Positions 1-11,501 of a DNA stretch of 64,000 nt are shown piece by piece (positions within the stretch are counted from its first letter, which is position 1; each line of letters opens with the position of its first letter). The stretch covers positions 2,542,001-2,606,000 of the forward strand of contig JAEBUN010000001.1 of the NCBI GenBank assembly GCA_023014365.1. Direction: 5' to 3'. Below the pieces are notes generated by a model, which had not been told where the DNA came from, did no database searches, and was given only the letters and a program-made list of their open reading frames with translations. The position numbers were made by a program, and so were the translations under genes. This stretch comes from Lepiota brunneoincarnata. Lineage: Eukaryota > Basidiomycota > Agaricomycetes > Agaricales > Agaricaceae.

Positions 1-2
1 TA

Positions 3-1982
3 GCACTGAAAGCGCAGATGCATCGCGATCTGGCCAGAGAGAAGAAGGTGCAACCTCGAAGCACAACCGTCAGCGCAAACGTCAATCGATTGCGCATGCC
101 TGCAGTACTCAACAGGAATATCAACCTGCCTGGTATACCTGGGAGGGGTGTCGTTGCCCAGGTGAAGCAGGAAGAGGCGCAGGTTGCAGGGCCTAGCAGA
201 GTTGTCTTTTCAGGACCGAAGCAGGATGAGGAGGCGAAGAAACAGAGAGCTTGTGAGTATTTCTTCTTATATATGTGTAGGAGGAAGTTTAAATTGCGTT
301 TGGGCAGATAGGTATATGTTTGAGAGGCCGCTTGGAACGGAGTGAATGTACGCTGCTTGTACAGTAGTTCCGACTCTGGAAGCTGATAACGCGGTAGATC
401 TCGACCAGATGATTTACGATGTGGCTGAGCTCGTACGGATGCACTATAAGCTCGAAGACATTGGAGACCCGGGAGCCACGACAGATGTATGTCCTAGGCA
501 CGCTCAATCATCATCATGTTTTCACCCCCATTGTTGTGCCTCAGAATGATGTAGTCATCGTTGGCAGGATATTCCAGGACGACGAAGTTGAGTCATCAAA
601 ATTGGCAGAGGCCTCTGTATTTCTGGAATCATCACGGATGTTGTCTGGGGGTGCCCGGATAGCACTCAAATTCGTTCCTTCGCTCGTGATACGGAATAAT
701 ATCAGAGGTGCGAAAGGTTTGGGTTTGTTCCCTGGTGCTATTGCAGCTGTGAAGGGAAGGAATGGAGGAGGAGGATACTTCTTGGTTCATGAAATCCTAG
801 CGGTGAGATGTTTTCGATTTTCACATGTTTCTGGCGATCTCATTTCGAGCTAGCTTCCCATTCCAACCTCTATATCGCCAACACCCCGTGAAAACGCTAC
901 AAAACCTGACCCTGTTGATCCGAGTCCGTTTTCATTAGCAATCGCTTGTGGGCCCTTTACCGCAGACTCGGATTTGAACTATGCATCATGGGCAAGTATG
1001 GCTGGGGTGCTACAGAAAGAAAGGACCTGCCGCATTGCTCCTCGTAAGAAACAACATTCCTTTTGATGCTCGAGTGCTTGATCATGACAAGTATTATTCA
1101 AGATTGGTCCCTTTGTAGATGGATCGCATGCCTCTATCCAGGCAGGCGATCTCGATAGCACACCCTCTGAATTATTCCAGCAAAAGATCTACCAGCCCCT
1201 TAAGACGTTCCTAGATGCATCACCAGGAAGCATAGCTATCCTCATCCCCAGTGTCCGTGATCTCGTCAGCAATCATGCTGTATACCCACAGAGCGAGTTA
1301 ATCGCGGATATAGTTAACAACGACTCGGTGAGCATCAGCGAGAGCCCTTGCCACGGCGGTTAATTGATCGGGTGATATAGAGAATATGCCTCGTACCCAA
1401 TCCGTCGAGGTTCAAGATCAATGGTGTCTCATTTGGTGCCTGCAGTGTGGACGTTTTGTTTCACCTACGCAAGGAGGAATTTATCAAGGCCGGAAGGGAG
1501 ATTGACCCGATTCCTCCGTCGCATGGGGACGACTTAGGCTCGGACGTGATGGCGGGGTTGTGCCGACATCTGTTGCAGCAGCGGAGGTATTTTATATCTT
1601 GTTTAAACATAGCCCGATTTCTTATATTGTGTGGATAGTTTCTATCCTGTTTTCCCAGTACCGCAAGAGTTAGCACACGAGGTCAACCTTGATATTAGCC
1701 ATTCAGAGGGACTCAAATTGGTCAATGAACCCGATAACCCTCTTCCGCCTGATGTGCTGATCCTACCAAGTAAACTGAAGCATTTTGTCAAGGTGAGAAT
1801 ATGTTACTTGCCAAATACGTTGATATATATATGCACATGTTTAGACGGTGCACAATACGACTGCTGTCAATCCTTCTTTCCTTAACAGAGGGACGTACGC
1901 AATCTTGAAGGTAGCAGAAGGCGGAGGTTCGCTGAGCGTTAAGCAGCGGGTGAACTGTGAGATCGCTCGTTTAAGTAAATAG
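3..1982 (+). CDS. POL12: DNA polymerase alpha subunit B, 5'-partial
   Basis: Accessory B subunit of DNA polymerase alpha-primase, acting in replication initiation in the nucleus. The reading frame is already open at the window edge, so the N-terminus lies outside. Exons joined by short introns give the family's phosphoesterase-like/OB core: a segment with DEDVVIVGRI, the conserved IACGPFT, then LLLIGPFVDGSH across an intron, IPSVRDLVSNHAVYPQ, DVLFHLRKEEF and the C-terminal PDVLILPSKLKHF, ending with VNPSFLNRGTYAILK and a TAG at 1980-1982. Around 325-331 the frame seems to carry one extra C: the expected reading is FERRLERSE, the literal one runs into a TGA at 343. It is convergent with the CobW gene, with a 92 bp gap. 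Recognition rests on motif order; exon edges are approximate. Confidence 0.88.
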
Positions 1983-2074
1983 GGATCTTTTTGTATTTTC
2001 CGCTTCATTCGTGTCACTACGTATATTCGTAATCTTGACCTGTCGTCATGGTACTCTGGTCATCACAACTACCC

Positions 2075-3651
2075 TCACGAATTCAAGACACCCTCGAGGC
2101 TGGTCCGTACAGCGTCACCGAGTCCTTTTCCTATGAGTACTATCTTCCCTTCATCGGGTATACCAAGCTTATCCTCTATCTCTTCCACCTCATCTATCTC
2201 ATAAAGGTTCCTAACTCCCTGTAGGATATAACGTTTGCCCGTTGTAAGCGAAAATACACCCTTGCATCGCAACACGAGTAAATCGCAATTAACAGGCGGC
2301 CCTGTTTTGTTGTCCTCCGGTAGATGGTTTTCCCAAAGTACGGTACGGATCCACTGATCGAATTTGTCGAACGCGTGAGGGGTAAGCAGGGAGCATTGGA
2401 CCTGCAGACTGGTGATCCCACGGAACTCGTAGTGGTTAGTGTGGATGCCCTGGTTTTGATCGTGGCCACTATCATGACTACAATCGTTGGTATGCATATG
2501 AGGGGCTTTCGAGGCAGACACTTCTGACGAAGATGGCGGTTTGGAATATGCGGAGATGCCAATGATGTGTTTAAGGTCTATTTCTCCTTTTATAGTTCTG
2601 TGGATTGGTGCTGCGGGGTTGACTTGCCGGATGAGGCTCTCGGTGTGTGTGAGGGTATCTGTGGATACGAGGTCAGTTTTGTTGAGGATAATAACATCAG
2701 AGCCCGCGATCTGGCTAGTCGTCTAACAATGAGCGATGGTTCCTTTGGGGGTGGAGGGAAAGGGGAGCTTACCGCAGGCTCTCGCCAACATCTATTGGAT
2801 TCGTCGCATGATCCTCTGTCATTTGCTGTTGTCCGTGCGTGCCAGTGAGTAGTTAGGTGGAAAAGGAGAGTCGAGGGAAAGAGATACCTGTTCCCCAAAG
2901 ACAGCGTCGACAACACAAACGACCCCATCGAGGACAATATCACGCCCTAGCCCCGTGGCGAATTCTTCATTATGCCAGAAGATTGCGGCGATGGGACCTA
3001 CATCAGCGTCAGCAACTGTGGTCCCCGGCAACAAACTTAGTCTTACCGGGATCTGCGAGTCCAGTCGTTTCCAACAGAATATAATCGAAGGCCCCCTTGC
3101 GGCGCATCAGCTTTTCGATGGCAGCGACGCCGGTATCCTTGATGCTGCAACACAAACAGCCATTCGGTAGTTCCAAAAACTCTTCTGATTGTTCGGCGGT
3201 AGGATCGTTTGGGGAGGAGATATTGATAGCTTTTGCTGTGTTTTACATCGATTAATATCGCACTCTATTCACACAGGATGGAGAGTACCTTCTATGTCCT
3301 GTTGGACAGATCAGCCTTCAAATCCCCCATTCTGCATTTCATTAAATGCTCACTGCTGTATCACCAAATTCGTTCATGATGACGGCAATTCTATAACCAT
3401 GTCGTTCCGTGAGGATGTACCTGTCCTTTTATGAGTGCAATGACTGTGGTTCAGGACAAGAAATACGAACTTGAGGAGAGTAGATTTTCCTGCACCGAGG
3501 AAGCCACAGATGATGGTGAGGGGGACCCTCGAGTGGGTGGACTGGGTGGGTGGTTCATGCTCGATGAGAACGCTTATATGCAGACAGCTGAGCCCAGGAG
3601 AGAAACGGATGGCCGGGCAACTTACGGTATATCATCGTCCGAGTCAGACAT
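2075..3651 (-). CDS. CobW/ZNG1-type GTPase (metal chaperone family)
   Basis: G3E-family P-loop GTPase of the CobW/COG0523 group. Its eukaryotic member ZNG1 hands zinc to methionine aminopeptidase; that role is inferred here from family only. Visible in order: Walker [13 protein letters not shown], a segment reading [12 protein letters not shown], the metal-binding CxCC motif in [15 protein letters not shown], a Walker B-like region [13 protein letters not shown], the guanine-specificity NKTD in [12 protein letters not shown], a His-rich linker ([14 protein letters not shown]) and a CobW C-terminal domain ending near 2078. At least five introns. The start chosen is the ATG at 3651 giving MSDSDDDIP; the phase of the first intron is not fully resolved. 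It shares a 113 bp divergent promoter with the STYX-like gene. Confidence 0.88.
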
Positions 3652-3764
3652 GCTCCGTGAGCGTGATAGACTGCGCGTGACCGCGTGTGGGATCTCATTT
3701 ACGAGATGGTAGAGCGCGGACCGCCATAGTCGCCTCAACACTCCCTCTATCACTCAGTTCTTCT
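3652..3764. promoter_or_regulatory. Divergent promoter, CobW / STYX-like
   Basis: Only 113 bp separate the two inferred start codons, so both transcripts must start within it. It is GC-mixed and contains no TATA box that I can see, as expected for housekeeping-type bidirectional promoters. Inference from gene layout only. Confidence 0.5.
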
Positions 3765-4876
3765 ATGGCTCTCAACGCGCAACCCCTTACAGAAGAGGAA
3801 CGCAAATCCGTCGTCCAAGGCCCCGGCGATGTCGAGTGGAAGTATGTTCCCTCCCCTCCGACTCATCCCCCTCCCCTTTGTCTGTTCCATTTCCACAGGC
3901 GCTGGGTCACAATTTAACTCACTGCGTCTAGATACGAGATGCGCCGCGAATGTCAAGAGATCCTTCCGGGATTGCTACTCGGCCCCTTTGCAGCCTCAAA
4001 GTCACTTGAGACACTCACCGCACATGGCGTAACGCACATGTAAACTAACTTCTTTCCGCCACTGTCCGTTCGAAAGTGACCACTTGCCTCCCCCCTTGTT
4101 TTATTCTTTCGTGCCTGATTTACAGAGTGTGCATACGAGATGCCAAAGAAGCTTTTTCTGTCCGTCCAAGGTATCCGGAACGCTTTACATATATGGTTCT
4201 CGACGTCGAGGACAACGAGGAGCAGAATCTTATTAGACTCTTCCCGGAGTACGTTCTGGATACTTCCTCTCCACCGGGGTCTCTGATTTTAAACAAACGT
4301 ATAATCGGGAATCAGAGCAAAAACGTTCATCGACAAAGCCATCAGCAGTGGCGGGCGGGTCCTTGTTCATTGTAATGGTATGTGTGAACTTCTTGTCCGA
4401 ATGAGACAACAGTAGTTCTGATCGACTTGTAGGTGGTATAAGCCTGTCCCCTGCATTTGTCGTCATGTTCGTTATGCAACACTATCAACTCTCCTGGGAG
4501 GATGCTCTTCATATGGTCCAGAATCGGCGGTACTGTATATCCCCAAATGGTGGTTTCCTCACACAGATCAAGGTAGTTGTGTCCACAAGTTCCCCCGCTT
4601 TCGTTCCATTGACTTCGGTCCCACCGCGATCGACAGGAGTACGAGGCTATCTACAAGGCGAATATCGCTATCCAGTCGTACCCGCAGATGCACAGGTCTA
4701 TTTCGAGGCGGAAACGAGACGATGATGACGACGATGAGGAGATGGAGATGAGGTATTTCCTTTTTTGTATCTATAATATGGGTCACCCACTAAGCCACGT
4801 CAGGGATGAGGAAAGGAAACGGCCTCTGGTCAAGAACAGCTCGGAGGAAATTGACCCTAATGCGATGGAGACATGA
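3765..4876 (+). CDS. STYX-like dual-specificity pseudophosphatase
   Basis: A DUSP-fold protein resembling animal STYX, a catalytically dead phospho-Ser/Thr/Tyr-binding protein. Exons give EILPGLLLGPFAASK, GVTHIVCIRDAKE, the LDVEDNEEQNLI segment that corresponds to the general-acid loop, and the P-loop VLVHCNGGISLSPAF split by an intron after the first G of NGG. STYX-family hallmarks follow: WEDALHMVQNRRYCISPN, GFLTQIKEYEAIYKA. The tail is rich in Asp/Glu and basic residues. In the P-loop (C-x5-R) the cysteine is kept but the arginine that binds phosphate is leucine, while animal STYX has lost the cysteine. This predicts loss of catalysis by a different substitution. The start ATG at 3765 is the first in frame. 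Convergent with HUT1, 121 bp gap. Confidence 0.88.
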
Positions 4877-4997
4877 ACCTCCCAGAGATCGACCAAAGTC
4901 ACTTCTGGTTTTCCTTTATGCTTGTATGGGTCCTTTGGTGGGAGAGAGCCGCATACCCTACTACTACGTCACCTCACGTTCATCATAATGCCTAATA

Positions 4998-6458
4998 TTA
5001 CAGTGATTTTATCTTGGCCTTTTCCTTCTCTTGGACGACACGTTTAGCGTGAACATCTGTTATCGGAGTTCCGTAAGCAAGTTTCCGGAACATGGAATCA
5101 ACAGAATGCACCTTTTCGCTTCACCCAGGCTTCGATTGAGATGCCGGAAAACACGACGGCGGCGCCCAACCATTGACCAATGGTCAACTTGTGATTATAT
5201 ACGACGACGGATAATAGCATGGTAAATAATTTGCGAGTGAGAGTGATAGTCCTTCAAGGAAATTTAGTTTGACACAGCGAATCATAGAAGGGGGACTTAC
5301 ACCAGGGTGAGTGATCCAAAGTGCTGCAAAGTTTCAAAAATGAATAGTTGGCCCAGAGCGCCGGTGAAAGCGAATTGCGCGAGGGGTAAAGTGACAGACG
5401 GGTGATTACGGATGAATGTGAGCGCTCCCATGAATTCCGTCTTGCCATCGTTGGAAGGGTGTAATAACCGGAACGTAGGGTAGCGGCAAGACAGATAGAA
5501 TGGAAGTGATGACAGTGCAAAAGAGGTTAATCCAGAACATCATCTGCTGGCCGGAGACCTTGTGGCGGGTGAAGATTTCGTCTTGGGTAGAGTTGATAGC
5601 TCCGTCCAGAGCAAGGTTAATGAGGAGGTATGTAATTCCGATTAGGTTTGCATAGGGGGTTTGCGCCCGCGCGGTGGAGCCGTGCTTGCCTTTCTTGCCG
5701 TCGTTGCCAAAGTACATGAAGATGGTGATGCCCGTTGTTACCATGAACACGACGAGGTATTTGTGAGGGGCGAAGCGGCGGCGGTAGAGGAGGACGTTCA
5801 TGATCATCACGGGAACAAGTTTACACGATTTGCCGAGGACCATGGCAGGATAGGAGATGTAGGATAGGGCAGCGAAACCAAAAGGTGCGGCAGAGGTGAT
5901 GAATGCAGAGCACTGGAGGTATCTGAGCAAGAGGGACTTTGTTGAATAGCGAGTGCTGGGTTTTTCGGGGTGGTTGTGGTGCCCGTTTGCCTGATGTCCG
6001 TTGCCATTAGCAGCTACTCCATTGGGTTTCACTGCGGTTTCTTCCTTATGCTCAAGACCAAGGCTCTGGTTAAGGGTATCTGAAGGATTACGACGGAGCG
6101 TGATGTAGACAAAGGCCGATATTGAACTCAGAAAGCTCTGGCATGTTCCCATGAAGAGTGGGGAATTGAACTTGTCGGTACCAGATCCGTCGATGCGATG
6201 AAATGGGACGGATACTATGTCATTCAATCAGAGACATCCGAGGAGTGTTCTGTTGAATTTGATACTCACGACGCTCCTGGGCAATTGCCCACAACTGGAA
6301 ACAAGTCAGTCATGTGGAGAACGGGAACGATCGAGGGATTTGTGGCGCAGCTCACGAGAAACATGGAGTAGACTCCGACGACGCATGATATAAGCCTAGA
6401 GAATAATGAATGGGTGCAAACTTGAGCTGCAGAGGATAGTATACCTTGTAAAGGACAT
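4998..6458 (-). CDS. HUT1: UDP-galactose/nucleotide-sugar transporter HUT1 (SLC35B1 family)
   Basis: Multi-spanning ER membrane transporter of the drug/metabolite superfamily; SLC35B1/HUT1 members move UDP-galactose, or ATP for ER chaperones, across the ER membrane. Diagnostic stretches: [67 protein letters not shown], and [18 protein letters not shown] followed by [21 protein letters not shown]. Two short N-terminal exons (MSFTR, then [13 protein letters not shown]) are separated from the main exon by small introns. The frame breaks once, at about 5449-5452, where one extra base lies between VITPFQ and DGKTEF; removing it restores the family sequence. Ends KAKIKSL and TAA. Divergent from the kinase gene, 236 bp. 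Confidence 0.9.
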
Positions 6459-6694
6459 GGTATGAACTGCTGGCAAGATCTGACGTGGAGCTACACTTTT
6501 GTATTTAGATCGAATCTAACTCTCACGATCCGTTGGTGGCTGTGTTCAAGTAAAAATAATTATTTATCGGGCTTGGCAGGCGCTCACCGGTCACCAGACT
6601 CAACTCTTGTCAGCTATTCTCTCCCTCTTACCACCACCACCACCACCACCACCCACCCCTTTCAACAGTCTCAACTCTTTCTTCCCATTGTTTC
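6459..6694. promoter_or_regulatory. Divergent promoter HUT1 / kinase with a (CCA)7 tract
   Basis: 236 bp between the two start codons. Holds a pyrimidine-rich stretch and a perfect CCA trinucleotide run at 6631-6651, in what is probably the 5' leader of the kinase mRNA. No clear TATA box. Confidence 0.45.
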
Positions 6695-9226
6695 ATGCAT
6701 TCTGGTCCTGCTCCACAAGCAGAAGACTTGCGTTCTTGGTCTAGCCCTGTTTCCTGCCCTGAGGACAACCTCTCAGACTTGGCCCTCCCATCAGCCTTCA
6801 GGCCTCCCAGGTTCCCTGGCTTTCGTTCAGGAGGCGAATGGTCTCTCGAACGACCATCAGATGCAGACTTGGATGATGAGCAACAGCTTTCTGCTGCTCT
6901 CGGGGTAGAGAAGGATCAAATTTCACCACCGCTCCACTCTCCCGACCCCCATTCTGCATCTGTACCCGTCCCTATCCCATCCGCCCATCCCACCACTTCA
7001 AACATCGCTGCTTCCCCCGCTGCCATGTTCCTCTCCGCCTTCAGCCCTTCTATCGTCCCTACACCTCTCCCCGATGACGATGGTCAGATCGTCGCGGGTT
7101 ATATCCTGGGCGGCATCATTGGCTATGGCGCCTCCTCCATTATCCGACGGGCGTTCTCTGCCTCGGGTGGGGTTGTCGCTGTCAAGATCGTAAGAAGATC
7201 CGATATTCACAAACGTGACAGCCCGACACTTGCCCGAAAGAGACTCCAGCATGAAGCAGAGGTCTGGTCATCATTGAGCCACGAGCATATCCTCCCGCTC
7301 TTTGCCTCGGTCCATACCTCTTATGCAGACTTCTTTGTAACCCTTTTCTGCCCTGCTGGATCATTGTATGATATACTCAAACGTGACGGAACTCCAGCGT
7401 TGCCCCAAGATGATGCAGGGATGATGTTTCGGCAAGTGGTAAGAGGGTTGCGGTATCTCCATGAAGTCGCGATGTATGTCCATAGGGACATCAAACTAGA
7501 GAATGTCCTCGTGGATGAGATGGGTGTGTGCAAAATTGGAGATTTTGGTATGTCCAGGAAGATAGGTGAAATTGACGATGATGACTGGGAGTCAGACGTA
7601 GACGAGCAGTATCTTGATCCTTTCCGACCAGGTCATATCCCAATCCAGAGAACAGCATCCCTTGCCGCTCCCTCGACTCGCCGCCAGGCCAGGTCGAGCT
7701 TGCAGCCTCCATCCGCCGTCGCACGGCATGGTGGTCCTCGACATCGCAATTCTACCTCATCTGCCCATCCTACTTCGACCCATGTATTCCAGCCAGGGTC
7801 ACTACCCTATGCTGCTCCCGAGCTCTTGCTTCCTCAAAACAACGGCCCTTTTCGGCCACACCCCGCCCAAGATATATGGGCGCTTGGCGTCCTCCTGTAT
7901 GTGTTATTGACGGGTCGCTTCCCATTCAGCGACTCTTTCGAACCCCGGCTCCAAATGAAAATACTGCATGGTGAGTGTTTCGGCCTACGATGAGCCATCA
8001 GCGGGAAGCTCCAATAATTTCGTCTAGGCACGTTCGAACTCCCCTCGGGTATTGGCAAAGGTGCAGAACGCGTTCTCCAAGGCTGCATCGAGCGACCTAC
8101 CCAGCAACGGTGGACGATCAACATGGTCGATGAAGTTGCCTGGGGGGTCGGCTGGGGCAGCGAAGGTGATGATGTAACACCCGCAGACACAGATGACGAA
8201 TTTGAAGCCCACTGCAGAACTTCAACTCGTCCCACCTCGCGTTCACGCTCACGCCCTCCCCCCCTCGCTACAAACCAGGAGTCCTCGCAGGAGGATCCCA
8301 GGACGCGGCCAGCCTTAGAAGCAGCTTCACGGCGATCTGCTTCTCGGGCTAAACGTTCCCAGTCCAGGGCCCCAGTGCTAACGCACCAGTCTTATACGGG
8401 AAAGAGCGTCAGTCGCAGCATGTCCCATCACAATTCCCGTGCTCCGTCACCAACGCCGACCAGCTTGGCACTCAGCAACAGCATCATGTCCAGCGCAGAT
8501 TCCCCGTTCTTGTCGTCACCGACATCCTCCATTGATCGTGGTCGCCGGCTCTTGAGGCATACCCAGCTGCTCTCCTCGTCCCGTTCGCCCAGCCCCAGTG
8601 TTGTGCCAGGCACACCGGCAGATTTCGGTGCATTATTCAATGCGCCATTGCCTGCCGTTGACGATCAGCCGGATGAATTGCACCTCGATAGGGTGGAGGA
8701 GGAGGAGAAGAGAGGACGCTCTAAAGCCGCTCGTGATATAAGTCCCTCACTTTTATCATTCCTCGCAAGCGATAGCGATAACATAAATATCGGCGTCGGT
8801 GTCGGACATTGGAATGGCAGCTTGGATAGGAGTACGAGTCAAGCTGATAAGGCCCATGCCGTCAGTTTATGCTCGTCGGAAAAGGAGCGGAGTCAGAGTT
8901 GCGGACATAATTTGAGGGGCTCTTCTAGGGGCCCGGGCACGAGGCGCCCACACCACCACCACCACCATCATCATCAACACGTTCATGAATCATACGACTA
9001 TGATCATGAGAGCAGGATGAAGAAGAAGAGTGGCAAAAGGACAGGGAGTACACCACCTACTCCTGCTACCCCTGGTATCCCGTGGTCGGCGTCTGTTCAT
9101 ACCCCGCAGACGAGCGAACCGCCCAATACGGCTGCTAAGGAGCTTCTCAAGTCCGGTGATCTGGTGGACCGGTTGAAAGGGATAGTGAGGAGCCGAAGTG
9201 TCGACCGCGGTATTGGATGGCTCTGA
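6695..9226 (+). CDS. Serine/threonine protein kinase with long activation-segment insert
   Basis: Two exons (intron about 7971-8027) encode an approx. 820-residue kinase. A proline/serine-rich N-terminus of about 125 residues precedes the kinase domain: Gly-rich loop LGGIIGYGASS, VAVKIV lysine, catalytic loop HRDIKLENV, GDFGMSRK and APELLLPQ, then DIWALGVLLYVLLTGRFPF. All catalytic residues are present, so it should be active. The segment from DFG to APE is about 94 residues instead of the usual 20-35, with an acidic patch (EIDDDDWESDVDEQ) and a Ser/Arg/Pro-rich stretch. The C-terminal third is low-complexity, SR-rich, with an eight-His run near 8950-8975. CAMK-like by general features; I do not assign an orthologue. 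Confidence 0.85.
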
Positions 9227-9779
9227 TTTTTTTGGGTTGGTGTTATCCAATATTTGGAAAGCAACGCGACGCGATAACGGAGCGTTTGCCATTGCTGAAT
9301 TGATTTTGGTTAAGGTTTCGCCGTATTGGGCCCAAGGTTTTATCGTTTCCCCCACGAACTCTGATAGTCTGACAACCACAACCCATGTCAACAACGTTCT
9401 TCCATTTTACCTCCATTTTAATTTCTCTCTCCTCGTCCTCTCTCAATCTCTCTCCTCCACTGTCCATAGTATTTATCATATCTTAGTCACACCCCACAAT
9501 CCTTCCCTTTATGCAGTTTCACTCAACACTCACCACTCCACTTCTATCAGTTTCCCTGGTTTTGTCCTCCTGCGTTTCAAGTATGTCGCACTTGTAATAT
9601 GCACACATTAAGTTTCTTGTATACCCACAAATGGTAACCCGATAGTTGTAGCATTAGTTGAATTTGACGAGTTGGTGGCCCATAGACTCGAAAAACATCT
9701 TGAGAATGCAATCCCAGAAGTATATACACAGTGTAATAGTTTACCGCAGTACAGGGCTAGAGGATAACAGGAACCTCCA
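9227..9779. other. Convergent 3' intergenic region
   Basis: 553 bp between the stops of the kinase (+) and SSR4 (-). Pyrimidine-rich around 9400-9550. I see no credible coding region; presumably overlapping 3' UTRs. Confidence 0.4.
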
Positions 9780-11391
9780 TCAGACAGCAATAGCGTCGCC
9801 CAGAGAATCGATAGACATATCGTTACTCCCGGAGCTTTGTTCTACCCGAGCTCGTCGCTCTTCTGACTTTTGCTTGAGCTGTTCTATCTCATTTTGGAGC
9901 TCAACCTATAGATAACTTCATTGTCAGCAACAACTGCCATAGAAGTTTCCGCTCGCAGATGAGAGGGGGGGTAGGTGGGGTATGTGACGTACCACTTTGG
10001 CATCGAGTTCTGTCTGTGAGAAGATAGAGTAGGGACTGGGTTTAGGAGGGGCCGACCGGTTTCCTGATCACATTGATTTTGATTTTTTTTCGTTAGTATC
10101 CTCTCTGAATTTCCGCCGACGTGGCGTTTGTAAGACCAGGAAAAACGTACCAAAGGCGGCTGTTTGGAATACCTCGTTCATCAGCTCGTGGTTGCGCTTG
10201 TAACGGGTCATTGCGAGAGTTCTTGTTGAGACATGGTCCACCTCATCTGTCAAGAAGGAATAGGAAATGGGAATGGGAAGGCTTGGCTGTTGGACAATGC
10301 TAATTATACCCGCCAATGGGGACTTACCACCAGAGTCATCATCTTCGAGACGAGGTTGTCGCTGAGTGAAAAAAAAAAAAAATACATCACAGAAAACAAT
10401 GAGTCACCACGCAACACGATGTGAAAGGGATTGGGAGCTTACTCCCGGTGGATTGCCGGCTCGTTCAGCAGCTTGACGCTCCCTCTGTCGCCTTTCCATC
10501 ATCTCCATATTGTTGCTCTGGTGGGCGACCATCGCCTGTTGTTGGTGAATGTTCATTGGCGGCATTCCCTGTGGCCCAGGAGGCATTTGGTTGTGCATCA
10601 TGCTGCCTTGGGGCTGCGTTGCTTTCTGACCAGCTCGCTCGCCGGCGACAAAGACGCCTGGTTCGTTGATGACGCGCAAGGGATATGCGCGCACTGGCTG
10701 GTTGAACAGGGCGGGGTTGATGGCTGTTGAAAAATGAAAGAAGATCTCAGCGTCAGGATTGCTGCCAAATGGGACAGATCGCCAGTAAAAAAAAAACGAT
10801 AAATGAAGGAAAGGGCTACGCACGTGCTGGAGGACCTCGTGTGTAGTGTACAAGAACCAGCTGGGGGTGACTGCCTTTTATTAGACGGTAGCGCCTTCGG
10901 AACCTCCACGCCTGTTGGTCTTGCGAGCCTGGGATAAAGCCAAACTTCACCTCGCCTATTTCCATCTCCTACGGCGCCCGTTTGATAGACATATAAGCAC
11001 AACGGCCTTCTGACTCGCTGCGGTCACCCACTCACACGTCCGTTACCGACTGGAACGACATATTTGGTTTCGGAATCTTGATACCTTATGCCGTCATTTG
11101 GAAATGGTCTCTCTGGGAGCAAAAATAGCACGTATGCCTGTCCCTCTAACTGAGTAATAAGTATGTATTCCCTGACTCTTGACGGAAGACAAGGACCCCC
11201 TTACCAGATGGTTTGTCAATGTACCCCCAGGCAAACGGAACAGTTTGCGCGACATGGGCCGCGCGGAGGAGCATGCTCACGGCAGTTTCGAGCGTGAGCT
11301 CGCGATGGACGCCTGCGCTCTCTGGGTAGCGCAGACATAGTCCCTCGTTTTGTGCTTGGGCTAGTGGTGACGACATGACCTTGATCGCCAA
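9780..11391 (-). CDS. SSR4: SWI/SNF and RSC complex subunit Ssr4
   Basis: Fungal chromatin-remodelling subunit with the DUF1750/Ssr4 N-terminal domain. Several exons. The first gives LCLRYPESAG, LETAVSMLLRAAHVAQTVPF and WGYIDKP; then GQAYVLFLLPERPFPNDGI and YQDSETKYVVPVGNGR; then GEVKFGFIPGSQDQQAWRFR and YRLIKGSHPQLVLVHYTRGP; then LFNQPVRAYPLR, followed by a Gln/Met/Pro-rich stretch; then TLAMTRYKRNHELMNEVF; and a final coiled-coil exon, VVELQNEIEQLKQKSEERR, ending in TGA at 9780-9782. Start is either the ATG at 11391 (MAIKV) or, in frame, 11376 (MSSPLA). The family assignment rests on the N-terminal domain, which I recognise well. Tandem with the Arg-AA9 gene downstream of it on the same strand. 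Confidence 0.85.
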
Positions 11392-11501
11392 ACTGGCAGG
11401 TCTGCTCGGATGGTTCGGGCTCTATTTGGTTCACACTTTTTAACCAAACACATCTCTTTCACACACTACATAAGTACAACAACTTTTAACTATTACGCAA
11501 C

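Noticed and set aside
6462..6908. 148-codon plus-strand frame with a Thr run
   Set aside because: Overlaps the HUT1/kinase promoter, is driven by the CCA repeat and is out of frame with the kinase.
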